Numbered from the stretch's first letter, positions 7,192 to 13,788 are shown. The stretch is DNA of 22,624 nt from an uncultured Candidatus Saccharibacteria bacterium (GCA_949063825.1 CARSRA010000013.1:1-22624); one strand, 5' to 3'. Program-made: numbers and translations. Notes: generated from the letters alone by a model not told the origin.

Positions 7192-7269
7192 GGTAGATAG
7201 TACTCTGCAGACATGTGTGAGGCATGGCTGCAGATGCCAGGACAGTTTTTGGATAACGGGTCTTAATAA
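7192..7269. other. intergenic segment with small hairpins
   Basis: TCTGCAG...CTGCAGA and GGCAT (7221-7225)/ATGCC (7234-7238) can form alternative stems, with a T5 run seven bases after the second. A weak terminator for the broken surface gene is possible. Nothing else is seen. Confidence 0.3.
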
Positions 7270-7872
7270 TTAATCTTTTTTCTTGAAATACTCTTTACCG
7301 AGTCCACAGAGCGGACATTTATAATCATCAGGTACTGTCTCGCCATAATAAATATAGCCACAGGCCGTACAAACCCAGGCGGTTTGATCCTTTTTAGTAG
7401 TAATACGCGTCAAGTCATCCTTGTGTTCCTGATAATAGACATAACTCATCGGCTCGTCGTCCGAGAAAATATCTCCTTCTATAAGCTTCCCGATATAGAG
7501 CGTATGCGTGCCCATATCAATCGCATCGATTTTTTCGAGGATCATATAGCCCAACGTCGCTTTGGCTACTGGAACATCCTCGACTTCAATAGTTTCAATT
7601 TTCGCTAGCTTATCACAATCTTTCGAACAATTAAAACCGAAAACTTGGATGACTTCCGGATCAGTCTGTTCGCCAATCACCGACAGGGCAAATTTCTCAT
7701 TTTCGGCCAATAGCTGATGCGAATGGTTGGCTTTTGCAACCGCTACTGAAATTAACGGCGCATCGTCACGGCTGCCTACGCGTGCTACTGCATCAACAAC
7801 ACAGCCCCCACCTTTCACCGTCAACACATACATTCCCTGCGTGATCTTGCGTGTAATTTTCGAATTCTTCAT
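7270..7872 (-). CDS. flavin reductase-like/rubredoxin fusion protein
   Basis: 200 aa in two parts. Residues ~5-155 look like an FMN-binding split-barrel flavin reductase (TQGMYVLTVKGG, then PLISVAVAKANHSHQLL, and a late GTHTLYIGKL strand that resembles GDHxlfiGeV). Residues ~165-198 are a rubredoxin: WVCTACGYIYYGE (C168, C171) and YKCPLCGLGKEYF (C186, C189) form the Fe(Cys)4 site. The order matches high-molecular-weight rubredoxins, in which NAD(P)H electrons pass through flavin to the iron centre and on to an oxygen- or peroxide-reducing partner; no such partner is in the window. The start is supported by AAAGGAG five bases upstream and by a -35/-10 pair. Divergent from rpsJ. Confidence 0.9.
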   Translation of the reverse strand: MKNSKITRKITQGMYVLTVKGGGCVVDAVARVGSRDDAPLISVAVAKANHSHQLLAENEKFALSVIGEQTDPEVIQVFGFNCSKDCDKLAKIETIEVEDVPVAKATLGYMILEKIDAIDMGTHTLYIGKLIEGDIFSDDEPMSYVYYQEHKDDLTRITTKKDQTAWVCTACGYIYYGETVPDDYKCPLCGLGKEYFKKKD

Positions 7873-7894
7873 AACTTCTCCTTTGATATTATTT

Positions 7895-7923
7895 ATTGTA
7901 AATAATTTTCATCAATGCGTCAA
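7895..7923 (-). promoter_or_regulatory. promoter of the flavin reductase-rubredoxin gene
   Basis: Minus strand: TTGACG (7918-7923), 17-bp spacer, TACAAT (7895-7900). About 18 bp separate it from the divergent rpsJ -35. Confidence 0.75.
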
Positions 7924-7940
7924 AAACCATACCGTCACTC

Positions 7941-7969
7941 TTGACTTTTGCCCATAGCCGTGCTACAAT
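7941..7969 (+). promoter_or_regulatory. promoter of rpsJ
   Basis: TTGACT (7941-7946), 17-bp spacer ending in TGC, TACAAT (7964-7969), then AGAAAGATAAG. Confidence 0.8.
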
Positions 7970-7975
7970 AGAAAG

Positions 7976-8055
7976 ATAAGTTTAAATATGTCCCTAAAAA
8001 CTCATTGCACACCCGTCTAGAGGTCCGCTGAGGTTATAGGGCAAGAAAGGATATC
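7976..8055 (+). promoter_or_regulatory. rpsJ 5' leader with a 10-codon reading frame and possible closing stem
   Basis: The expected leader is ~80 nt. CCCTA (7992-7996) can pair with TAGGG (8037-8041), and CTC with GAG further in, giving a long-range fold just before the AAAGGAT ribosome site. A short frame, ATG at 7988 to TAG at 8020 (MSLKTHCTPV), lies inside; it has no good ribosome site. A regulatory role is a guess. Confidence 0.35.
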
Positions 8056-8382
8056 ATGGCAGAAGCCAAAAAAGACGAAGGTCTAAAGATCCGTATTCGT
8101 CTCAAAGCCTACGATCACCGCGTAATCGATCAGAGTGCCAAGCAAATCGTGGATACTGCGATCCGCACCGGTGCTACTGTTAGTGGTCCAGTGCCGCTAC
8201 CGACCAAGCGCAGTACTTTTACAGTGGTAAAATCACCACACGTTTACAAGACTGGCGGTGAGGCTTTTGAAATGAAAGTTCACAAACGCCTGATCGACAT
8301 CAAAAACGCCACACCAAAGACGATTGATTCCCTACAGAATCTTTCCCTACCGGCTGGTGTTGACGCCGAAATCAAGATGTAA
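8056..8382 (+). CDS. rpsJ: 30S ribosomal protein uS10
   Basis: 108 aa, close to the usual ~102. The opening IRIRLKAYDHRVIDQSAKQI and the segments GPVPLPTKRSTFTVVKSPHVYK and HKRLIDI are characteristic of uS10. It is a small-subunit head protein, and NusE in antitermination complexes. AAAGGAT six bases before the ATG supports the start. In most bacteria rpsJ opens the S10 operon before rplC; here a terminator follows directly and the next gene is an unrelated minus-strand orphan, so rpsJ is monocistronic. Leu codons favour CTA (4 of 7), a useful contrast to the orphan gene next door. Confidence 0.97.
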   Translation: MAEAKKDEGLKIRIRLKAYDHRVIDQSAKQIVDTAIRTGATVSGPVPLPTKRSTFTVVKSPHVYKTGGEAFEMKVHKRLIDIKNATPKTIDSLQNLSLPAGVDAEIKM

Positions 8383-8389
8383 TAAAAAC

Positions 8390-8426
8390 ACCGGGGCTGG
8401 CCTAAAATAAAACGCCCCGGTTTTTT
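8390..8426. terminator. bidirectional terminator between rpsJ and the convergent orphan gene
   Basis: CCGGGGC (8391-8397) pairs with GCCCCGG (8414-8420), followed by T6 (8421-8426). On the minus strand the same stem is followed by GTTTTTATT, so it serves both genes. Confidence 0.9.
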
Positions 8427-8438
8427 GTCGCTTGAATC

Positions 8439-8849
8439 TTACATGCGACCATTCCCATAGAATTTAATTGCCAGCTCCTGCTGTTTCTTCAGCGCCGCTA
8501 CGGTTCTGGGGTAATCCGCCCACAGATCCATCAGCAGCTGCAGCCGCCGTTCAAAGGTATCGTGGTTTGCGTCGATCAAATGATCATTATACCGACGCAA
8601 AAACTCGTAATACGCCTTGCGGCAGGCTTCCTCCGGCGGCATCGGTACACTCCATATGTCACGATGAATGTGTTCGTGCAAAGTATACTCCGGAATAAAG
8701 CGCCGAAAATACCTATGATTACGCATTTTGCGCCCATAAATTGATTTACCCCAAAGTTTACCCGGGAACAATATATGGTGTTCGTTACATAGATTGCGCC
8801 GCCGGCGACGACACGCTGTCCTGTTACTGTTTCTTCCTTTTCTGCTCAC
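8439..8849 (-). CDS. small basic orphan protein, HNH-like N-terminal pattern (cassette A)
   Basis: 136 aa from a GTG start, supported by AAGGGGG seven bases upstream. The N-terminus is very basic (CRRRRRN, ~13-19), followed by LCNEHHILFPGKLWG (20-34) and later LHEHIHRDIW (~57-66). The CNEHHI-P pattern recalls the first half of HNH nucleases, but zinc cysteines and a clear second half are missing, so I do not assign a nuclease. The rest is helical and charged. Codon use is unlike the neighbours: 6 of 12 Leu codons are CTG, and CGG/CGC are frequent. It is preceded by a near-consensus promoter and a leader with palindromes, and ends 19 bases before a bidirectional terminator. This looks like an acquired accessory gene. 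Confidence 0.7.
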   Translation of the reverse strand: MSRKGRNSNRTACRRRRRNLCNEHHILFPGKLWGKSIYGRKMRNHRYFRRFIPEYTLHEHIHRDIWSVPMPPEEACRKAYYEFLRRYNDHLIDANHDTFERRLQLLMDLWADYPRTVAALKKQQELAIKFYGNGRM

Positions 8850-8873
8850 GCAGACACCCCCTTAAAATTTGTA

Positions 8874-8897
8874 AGAATATAAGCATGCTTATATTCT
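8874..8897. repeat. perfect 24-bp palindrome in the leader of cassette A
   Basis: Two exact 12-bp halves centred on GCATGC, 25 bp upstream of the GTG start. A second small inverted repeat, CCAGT-GG-ACTGG, abuts it at 8898-8909. In RNA they would stack just upstream of the ribosome site; in DNA they would suit a dimeric operator. Confidence 0.85.
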
Positions 8898-8972
8898 CCA
8901 GTGGACTGGAACCTGTTATAAATCCTAACAATAAGATCAAGGGTCGCCTAATAAAAGCATTCCCTCTCCTTC

Positions 8973-9001
8973 ATTATAGCACACTAGTTATAATTTGTCA
9001 A
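8973..9001 (-). promoter_or_regulatory. near-consensus promoter of cassette A
   Basis: Minus strand: TTGACA (8996-9001), 17-bp spacer ending in TGTGC, TATAAT (8973-8978). Both hexamers are perfect and the TG extension is present. The transcript would have a leader of ~115 nt. Confidence 0.85.
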
Positions 9002-9078
9002 TAAAAGAGCTCTGGAAGCATACCTATGCGTCATGGCAACTAAAATTGCCGTAAAATCCCCTTTATCCCTAAATAATA

Positions 9079-9087
9079 TGATACAAT
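9079..9087 (+). promoter_or_regulatory. extended -10 promoter of glyS, near-leaderless
   Basis: TGA-TACAAT, eight bases before the ATG at 9096, so transcription should begin at or within 1-2 nt of the start codon. The -35 region is poor. Confidence 0.55.
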
Positions 9088-9095
9088 TGAAGGAT

Positions 9096-10430
9096 ATGAA
9101 CGGTATGGATGAAATAGTTAGTCTCTGTAAGCGGCGCGGGTTCATTTTCCCGGGGTCAGATATTTATGGTGGGATGGCCGGACTGTATGATTTTGGGCCA
9201 TACGGCGTCGAACTTCTGAATAATCTCAAACAGAATTGGTGGAAACATAATATCCAGCAACGCGCTGATTATGTTGGATTAGATTCGGCAATGTTCAAAA
9301 ACCCTGAAGTCTGGAAAGCGAGCGGGCACGTCGATAGTTTCTCGGACCCAATGTCTGAATGCAAAGAATGTCATACCCGTATTCGTGTTGACAAGGAGTT
9401 AGAAAAGCTAGGTGTCTTTGCCGATGAAAAAATGACCGAAGCAGAGATTGGGAAACTTTTTGATGAGCATAAGAGTAAAATAAAATGCCCTAATTGTAAA
9501 AAACAGAATTGGACTGCGCCGAAAAAATTCAACCTCTTGGTAAAGTCAAATTTAGGCGATTTCACCGAACAAAATACCGACCCAGCCTACCTACCTGGCG
9601 AAGCTTGCCAAGGTATTTATCTCAATTTTAAAAACGTGGTTGATACTTGCCGCGTGAAAATCCCATTTGGGATCGGGCAAATTGGTAAAGCTTTCCGCAA
9701 TGAAATTTCCCCACGTAATTTCCTATTTCGCACCCGCGAGTTTGAACAGGCTGATACACAGTATTTCGTCCGCCCGCACAAAAACAAAGAGCCTTATGAG
9801 CGCATCAAGCAGGAGCAGTGGGATTGGTTACTTAGCCTCGGTATCAAAGAAGAAAATCTAAAATGGCATCAGCACGAAAATTTGGTTTTTTATGCTAAAG
9901 ACGCTTGGGATATCGAATACAATTATCCTGGAAACGGTTTTGATGAGTTGATGGGGATCCATGATCGTAGTGATTATGACCTATCGCAACATATGAAGTT
10001 CTCCGGTACCGATCTCGAATATCGTGACCCGATGACTGGCGAGAAATACATTCCTTGGATTCTTGAAACTTCGATGGGTATGGGTCGACTCTTCTTGGCC
10101 GTACTTTGTGATGCGTATGAACAGAACGAAGAACGCACCGTATTACACCTTAGCCCAGAGCTTGCACCGGTGAAATACGCCGTTTTCCCTCTCCTAAAGA
10201 ATAAGCCAGATCTAGTTAAAAAGGCTAAAGAAGTTTTCGAAATGCTCTCTAGTCGCTATAACTGTGAATTTGATGATAATGGTAACATTGGCAAGCGCTA
10301 TCGTCGTCAAGACGAAATCGGTACACCAAAATGCATCACTATCGATTTTGATACACTTGAAGACGATACCGTGACTGTGCGCGACCGTGATACCACTGAA
10401 CAGATCAGAATAAATATAGCCGATCTCTAA
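9096..10430 (+). CDS. glyS: glycyl-tRNA synthetase, single-chain (alpha2) type
   Basis: 444 aa from the ATG at 9096. Two other starts, 9033 and 9105, are in frame. I prefer 9096 because the extended -10 would lie inside the longer version and the added N-terminus is not typical. Conserved class II features: KRRGFIFPGSDIYGGMAGLYDFGPYG at the N-terminus (given here in two parts: KRRGFIFPGSD and IYGGMAGLYDFGPYG), motif 2 FRNEISPRNFLFRTREFEQA, and motif 3 ETSMGMGRLFLAVL. An insertion carries CKECH and CPNCKKQNW, a probable zinc-binding pair of CxxC sites. The C-terminal ~110 residues are the anticodon-binding domain. This is the alpha2 enzyme known from eukaryotes, archaea and some bacteria, not the alpha2beta2 type. 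It charges tRNA-Gly in the cytoplasm. Confidence 0.95.
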   Translation: MNGMDEIVSLCKRRGFIFPGSDIYGGMAGLYDFGPYGVELLNNLKQNWWKHNIQQRADYVGLDSAMFKNPEVWKASGHVDSFSDPMSECKECHTRIRVDKELEKLGVFADEKMTEAEIGKLFDEHKSKIKCPNCKKQNWTAPKKFNLLVKSNLGDFTEQNTDPAYLPGEACQGIYLNFKNVVDTCRVKIPFGIGQIGKAFRNEISPRNFLFRTREFEQADTQYFVRPHKNKEPYERIKQEQWDWLLSLGIKEENLKWHQHENLVFYAKDAWDIEYNYPGNGFDELMGIHDRSDYDLSQHMKFSGTDLEYRDPMTGEKYIPWILETSMGMGRLFLAVLCDAYEQNEERTVLHLSPELAPVKYAVFPLLKNKPDLVKKAKEVFEMLSSRYNCEFDDNGNIGKRYRRQDEIGTPKCITIDFDTLEDDTVTVRDRDTTEQIRINIADL

Positions 10431-10464
10431 TAACATCATCACAATGTTACTTATAAAAATTGCA

Positions 10465-10473
10465 CCCCCCCCC
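10465..10473 (+). repeat. C9 homopolymer between glyS and the ABC exporter gene
   Basis: Nine consecutive C in an AT-rich 129-bp gap, 87 bp before the exporter ATG. A possible -10 TATAAG (10496-10501) would place the tract beside its -35 position. Another possible promoter is TTCATA (10519-10524) with TATAAC (10542-10547). No convincing terminator for glyS is seen. Confidence 0.6.
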
Positions 10474-10559
10474 ATAACTATTTCTAGCGACATTTTATAA
10501 GCAAAAGTCTCTCCAGGCTTCATATTTCACATAAACTTTTATATAACCGAAGGACAATC

Positions 10560-12347
10560 ATGGAACAAACCAAAAAGCCTAATGTGACAATGCGTACCAT
10601 GCATTATTACTGGCAAGAAATTAAAAGATATAAATGGCTCTCGTTGCTCACGGTCGCACTCACACCAATCGTGATATTCATTCGCGCCGTTCTCGCGCCA
10701 CTACTTTTCGCTAATCTAATCGAAAAAGTCTCGGCCGGCGTATCTGGCGAAGAGCTTTGGCGCACAGCAGCACTCGAAATCATCGGCTTTTTTACTCTAT
10801 TTGCTATTAGCAAGACTATTCTCGAACCGCTACGTCTATGGGCGGCCTGGAAATTAGAATTACTCGGCCTACATGATCTCGCCGAGATGTGTTTCGACAC
10901 CGTTACGACCCGTTCAATGCAATTCCATAGTGATCGTTTTTCGGGATCTTTAGTTTCTCAAACAAACAAGTTCATTTGGTCATTCGAACGTTTCGTCGAC
11001 GTAATAGTGTGGGATTTATGGTCTATGTTGAGCTACATCATCATGGTCTTGATCGTATTAGCATATGAAGCTGGCTGGTTCGCACTTGGGCTATCGGTAG
11101 TTATCGCAGTCTATACCGTGGTATCTTTTGTATGCTATCGTCGTCTAGCGCCAATCAATGAAGCGGAAGCCGCTGCCGAGGCCAAACAGACTGGACAACT
11201 CGCCGACTCGATCTCAAATATGATCTCAGTCAAATCTTATGCTCACGAACATCACGAACATCAACGTTTTATGGGTTTTGCCGACCATACCTATAATACC
11301 GGCGTACGGCACATGCATAGCGCAATGCAGCGCGATCTGTCCTTTAGCGTGATTCAAATCAGTATGACCGCTTTGATCCTAGCCTTCCTAGTCTACGGCC
11401 AAAATTGGCTCGGAATTTCGATTGCCACTCTGATTCTAATCGTAAATTATTCGCAAGCTGTCCAAGGCGAGCTCTGGGAGCTCAATCACGTTTTTAAGGG
11501 ATTTAACAAATCCTTTGGTGACGCATATGAAATGACCCTGATACTAGACTCCCCAAACGAAGTAACTGATACACCCGATGCTTATGAACTCGAGATTGAA
11601 AATGCAGCAATTGATTTTCACGATGTTACTTTTCAGCATAAGGACGCTAAGGAGCCAATCTTTGAGAACTTTAATCTAAAAATCAAGCCAGGTGAACGGG
11701 TCGGTCTAGTCGGCGTTAGCGGCAGCGGTAAAACCACCCTCACTAAGCTACTCTTGCGTTTCGCCGATGTAGATGAGGGTGAAATCTCAATCTCCGAGCA
11801 AGATATCAAGCGTGTCACACAGCATAGCCTGCGCACGAATATAGCTTATGTACCGCAAGAAACTTCACTATTTCATCGCAGTATCGCCGATAATATTGCG
11901 TATGGTCAACCAGGTGCTCGTATGGATGAGATCAAGCAAGCCGCTAGGCTTGCTAACGCTGATGAATTCATCAGCGATTTGCCACAAGGTTACGAAACGC
12001 TAGTTGGCGAACGTGGCGTAAAATTATCTGGTGGTCAACGCCAACGAATCGCAATCGCTCGTGCCATTCTCAAAAATGCGCCAATCCTCGTGCTCGACGA
12101 AGCGACTAGTGCACTCGACTCGGAGAGCGAAGCACTTATTCAAGGAGCACTCGAAGAATTAATGCAAGGACGCACTAGTGTCGTGATTGCGCACCGCTTA
12201 AGTACGGTAGCTAGCCTAGATCGGATCGTGGTGCTTGAAAATGGTAAGATCGTCGAACAGGGGCGCCATGATGAATTACTGACTCGCGATGGAGTTTACA
12301 AAAAACTATGGGATCGCCAAAGTGGCGCCTTTATGAAAGAGGAGTAA
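10560..12347 (+). CDS. ABC exporter half-transporter (membrane domain fused to ATPase)
   Basis: 595 aa. The N-terminal ~330 residues form a type IV ABC exporter membrane domain with about six helices (for example ~27-53, 70-90, 150-195, 262-300). The ATPase follows: Walker A GVSGSGKTT (385-393), Q-loop Gln433, signature LSGGQRQR (489-496), Walker B ILVLDE (509-514), H-loop His545. All catalytic residues are present. Such proteins work as homo- or heterodimers to export lipids, drugs or peptides; the substrate is not evident, and no second half-transporter is adjacent. GAAGGA five bases before the ATG supports the start. It is transcribed after glyS but separated by 129 bp. Confidence 0.93.
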   Translation: MEQTKKPNVTMRTMHYYWQEIKRYKWLSLLTVALTPIVIFIRAVLAPLLFANLIEKVSAGVSGEELWRTAALEIIGFFTLFAISKTILEPLRLWAAWKLELLGLHDLAEMCFDTVTTRSMQFHSDRFSGSLVSQTNKFIWSFERFVDVIVWDLWSMLSYIIMVLIVLAYEAGWFALGLSVVIAVYTVVSFVCYRRLAPINEAEAAAEAKQTGQLADSISNMISVKSYAHEHHEHQRFMGFADHTYNTGVRHMHSAMQRDLSFSVIQISMTALILAFLVYGQNWLGISIATLILIVNYSQAVQGELWELNHVFKGFNKSFGDAYEMTLILDSPNEVTDTPDAYELEIENAAIDFHDVTFQHKDAKEPIFENFNLKIKPGERVGLVGVSGSGKTTLTKLLLRFADVDEGEISISEQDIKRVTQHSLRTNIAYVPQETSLFHRSIADNIAYGQPGARMDEIKQAARLANADEFISDLPQGYETLVGERGVKLSGGQRQRIAIARAILKNAPILVLDEATSALDSESEALIQGALEELMQGRTSVVIAHRLSTVASLDRIVVLENGKIVEQGRHDELLTRDGVYKKLWDRQSGAFMKEE

Positions 12348-12360
12348 TCATATACGAAGA

Positions 12361-12384
12361 AAGCCGCCCCTATCGGGGCGGCTT
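12361..12384. terminator. strong GC hairpin between convergent ABC exporter gene and cassette B
   Basis: AAGCCGCCCC (12361-12370), loop TATC, GGGGCGGCTT (12375-12384): ten perfect pairs. The minus-strand tail TTTCTTCG is more T-rich than the plus tail (CTACCTT), so it terminates the minus gene best and probably both. Confidence 0.8.
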
Positions 12385-12413
12385 CTACCTTAAGAACCAG
12401 GGGGCGACACACC

Positions 12414-13010
12414 TTATTCAGAAATTCCAAGCGACTCTTGTATGCTATCAATGATCTGAGTAGCTTCCTTATCGCTATAGCGATAAGGAAGCTGTTTGCC
12501 ATCTTCTTTAACCCTCAATGATCTTGACGATCTCATGACTTCCTGAGCTAACTGCTCGTAATCATGCTCAGGATTTGCCTCTTCATAACGCCGAATCACC
12601 AACACCTCTGCGACCATCAATATTTGATGGAGCTCGGATAACCCCTCTTCATCAAAAGCAAATTCAAAGCTATCGACCAACTCACCAAACCTATCAGACA
12701 GCGTCTCTTTCAGATCATCGTTCATAATACATAGACGCATACCGCCGTCTATGATTTCCTCTTTCGACACGTAGCCTCCATCGCACAAATACTCGATGCG
12801 CTTAAAGAATAGGGCCTCATACGTTTGCCCCCATTCCTTTTGAGTCCACTTCTTCTCTCCCGCTTTTTCTGTGTCATTGCGAAAGATTTTTCCTACACCC
12901 AGATCAATCTTCTCAAGCAGGTCAAAACTTGGTCGATCAAAAAAATCGTCAACCACCGTTCTTAGCAGGTCGATCCTATATCGCCTGTTGCAGCGTCCTT
13001 TCTTCCTCAT
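12414..13010 (-). CDS. orphan acidic protein of unknown function (cassette B)
   Basis: 198 aa, start supported by GGGAGG eight bases upstream of the ATG. It opens with a basic segment (MRKKGRCNRRYRID) and then becomes acidic and probably all-helical (KETLSDRFGELVDSFEFAFDEEG, cited in part: RFGELVDSFEFAFDEEG; and EVLVIRRYEEANPEHDYEQL). There is no signal peptide, membrane helix or recognisable catalytic motif. A perfect 32-bp palindrome lies within the coding region near the C-terminus. AGA/AGG Arg codons and frequent CTG differ from neighbouring housekeeping genes. It is convergent to the ABC exporter gene, shares a hairpin with it, and its promoter-leader resembles that of cassette A. Function unknown; the accessory nature is inferred. 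Confidence 0.75.
   Translation of the reverse strand: MRKKGRCNRRYRIDLLRTVVDDFFDRPSFDLLEKIDLGVGKIFRNDTEKAGEKKWTQKEWGQTYEALFFKRIEYLCDGGYVSKEEIIDGGMRLCIMNDDLKETLSDRFGELVDSFEFAFDEEGLSELHQILMVAEVLVIRRYEEANPEHDYEQLAQEVMRSSRSLRVKEDGKQLPYRYSDKEATQIIDSIQESLGISE
12462..12493. repeat. perfect 32-bp palindrome inside the cassette B coding region
   Basis: AGCTTCCTTATCGCTA (12462-12477) and TAGCGATAAGGAAGCT (12478-12493) are exact reverse complements with no spacer. On the minus strand it encodes approximately QLPYRYSDKEA, in frame, about 17-27 codons before the stop. Confidence 0.9.
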
Positions 13011-13057
13011 TTTTGACGCCTCCCTTCATTTTTTAAAGAGCAATCCCCTCTCTTCCT

Positions 13058-13086
13058 ATTGTATCACAGATTATAATTTTTGTCAA
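13058..13086 (-). promoter_or_regulatory. near-consensus promoter of cassette B
   Basis: Minus strand: TTGACA (13081-13086), 17-bp spacer ending in TGTGA, TACAAT (13058-13063). The spacer contains ATTATAA and the start region GGAAGAGAGGGGATTGCT, both shared with cassette A. Confidence 0.85.
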
Positions 13087-13122
13087 TAGTGCGCCCCTGC
13101 TATATTGATCAGCGACATTATA

Positions 13123-13131
13123 TGGTAAAAT
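13123..13131 (+). promoter_or_regulatory. extended -10 promoter of the pyrophosphatase gene
   Basis: TGG-TAAAAT. TTGATC at 13105-13110 is a possible -35, but with a 15-bp spacer. The leader would be ~17 nt and contains the AAGGAG site. Confidence 0.5.
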
Positions 13132-13154
13132 AGTTACCATAATAAGGAGCAAAT

Positions 13155-13685
13155 ATGGCAGATTTTAATAAAATCTTAACCCCGGGCGACTGGGAAAACG
13201 GCGAAATTAACGTGGTGGTCGAAATCCCAACCGGCTCAAATCATAAAATTGAATGGGATCGCAAAAATGCTTGTTTTATGCTTGACCGGATCGAGCCTAT
13301 CGCTTTTGCAAAACCGACAAATTACGGCTTTATCCCACAGACGCTCGACGAAGACGGAGACGAATTAGATGTACTATTAATCACCGACCAGCCGCTTACG
13401 ACTGGAATTTATACCACAGCACGGGTACTTGGCGTAATGAAATTCGTTGACGATGGCGAAGTTGACGATAAGATTATTGCGGTACCAGCTGATGATCGTA
13501 ATAATGGTGACGCATACCAGACGCTCGTAGATCTCCCAAAGCGGCTCATTGAACAGATCGAGTTCCATTTCAATCATTACAAAGATCTCAAAAAGCCAGG
13601 TTCTACTACTGTAAAAGAATTTGCTGGTCTAGATGAAGCCAAGCAGGTTATCAAAGATGCTATTCAACGTTGGAACGATCAGTAG
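13155..13685 (+). CDS. ppa: inorganic pyrophosphatase, class I
   Basis: 176 aa, the usual bacterial length. The metal-binding signature DEDGDELDVLL (residues ~64-74) fits D-G-D-E-L-D-V. The flanking segments KIEWDRKN, NYGFIPQTLDEDGD, and KIIAVPADDRN further support family I. The enzyme hydrolyses pyrophosphate to two phosphates in the cytoplasm and pulls biosynthetic reactions forward, including the aminoacylation catalysed by the nearby glyS product. AAGGAG five bases before the ATG supports the start. It is followed by its own hairpin, so it is monocistronic. Confidence 0.96.
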   Translation: MADFNKILTPGDWENGEINVVVEIPTGSNHKIEWDRKNACFMLDRIEPIAFAKPTNYGFIPQTLDEDGDELDVLLITDQPLTTGIYTTARVLGVMKFVDDGEVDDKIIAVPADDRNNGDAYQTLVDLPKRLIEQIEFHFNHYKDLKKPGSTTVKEFAGLDEAKQVIKDAIQRWNDQ

Positions 13686-13703
13686 GTACTATTCTAATTA
13701 TGC

Positions 13704-13733
13704 AAACGGAGTCGGATTATCGGCTCCGTTTTA
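13704..13733 (+). terminator. intrinsic terminator after ppa
   Basis: AAACGGAG (13704-13711) pairs with CTCCGTTT (13724-13731), with an inner CG/CG, and a short T tail. It lies 18 bases past the stop. Confidence 0.75.
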
Positions 13734-13779
13734 GATTGGTTGCTGGTCAGCTTTGATTATTTCTAATCTAAACCAGATG

Positions 13780-13788
13780 TGGTACAAT
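13780..13788 (+). promoter_or_regulatory. extended -10 promoter of the PfkB-aldolase gene, leaderless
   Basis: TGG-TACAAT, six bases before the ATG at 13795, so the expected 5' end is the A of the ATG. No good -35 at 17 bp. Confidence 0.6.

Noticed and set aside
8439..8849. Firm call of an HNH endonuclease
   Set aside because: Only the CNEHHI-P pattern is suggestive; the remaining motif residues and zinc ligands are not visible.
8468..9004. Three plus-strand frames over cassette A and its leader
   Set aside because: The minus-strand gene has the promoter, ribosome site and terminator; the plus frames have none.
10212..10523. 103-codon minus-strand frame over the end of glyS
   Set aside because: It lies mostly antisense to the conserved anticodon-binding domain and has no initiation signals.
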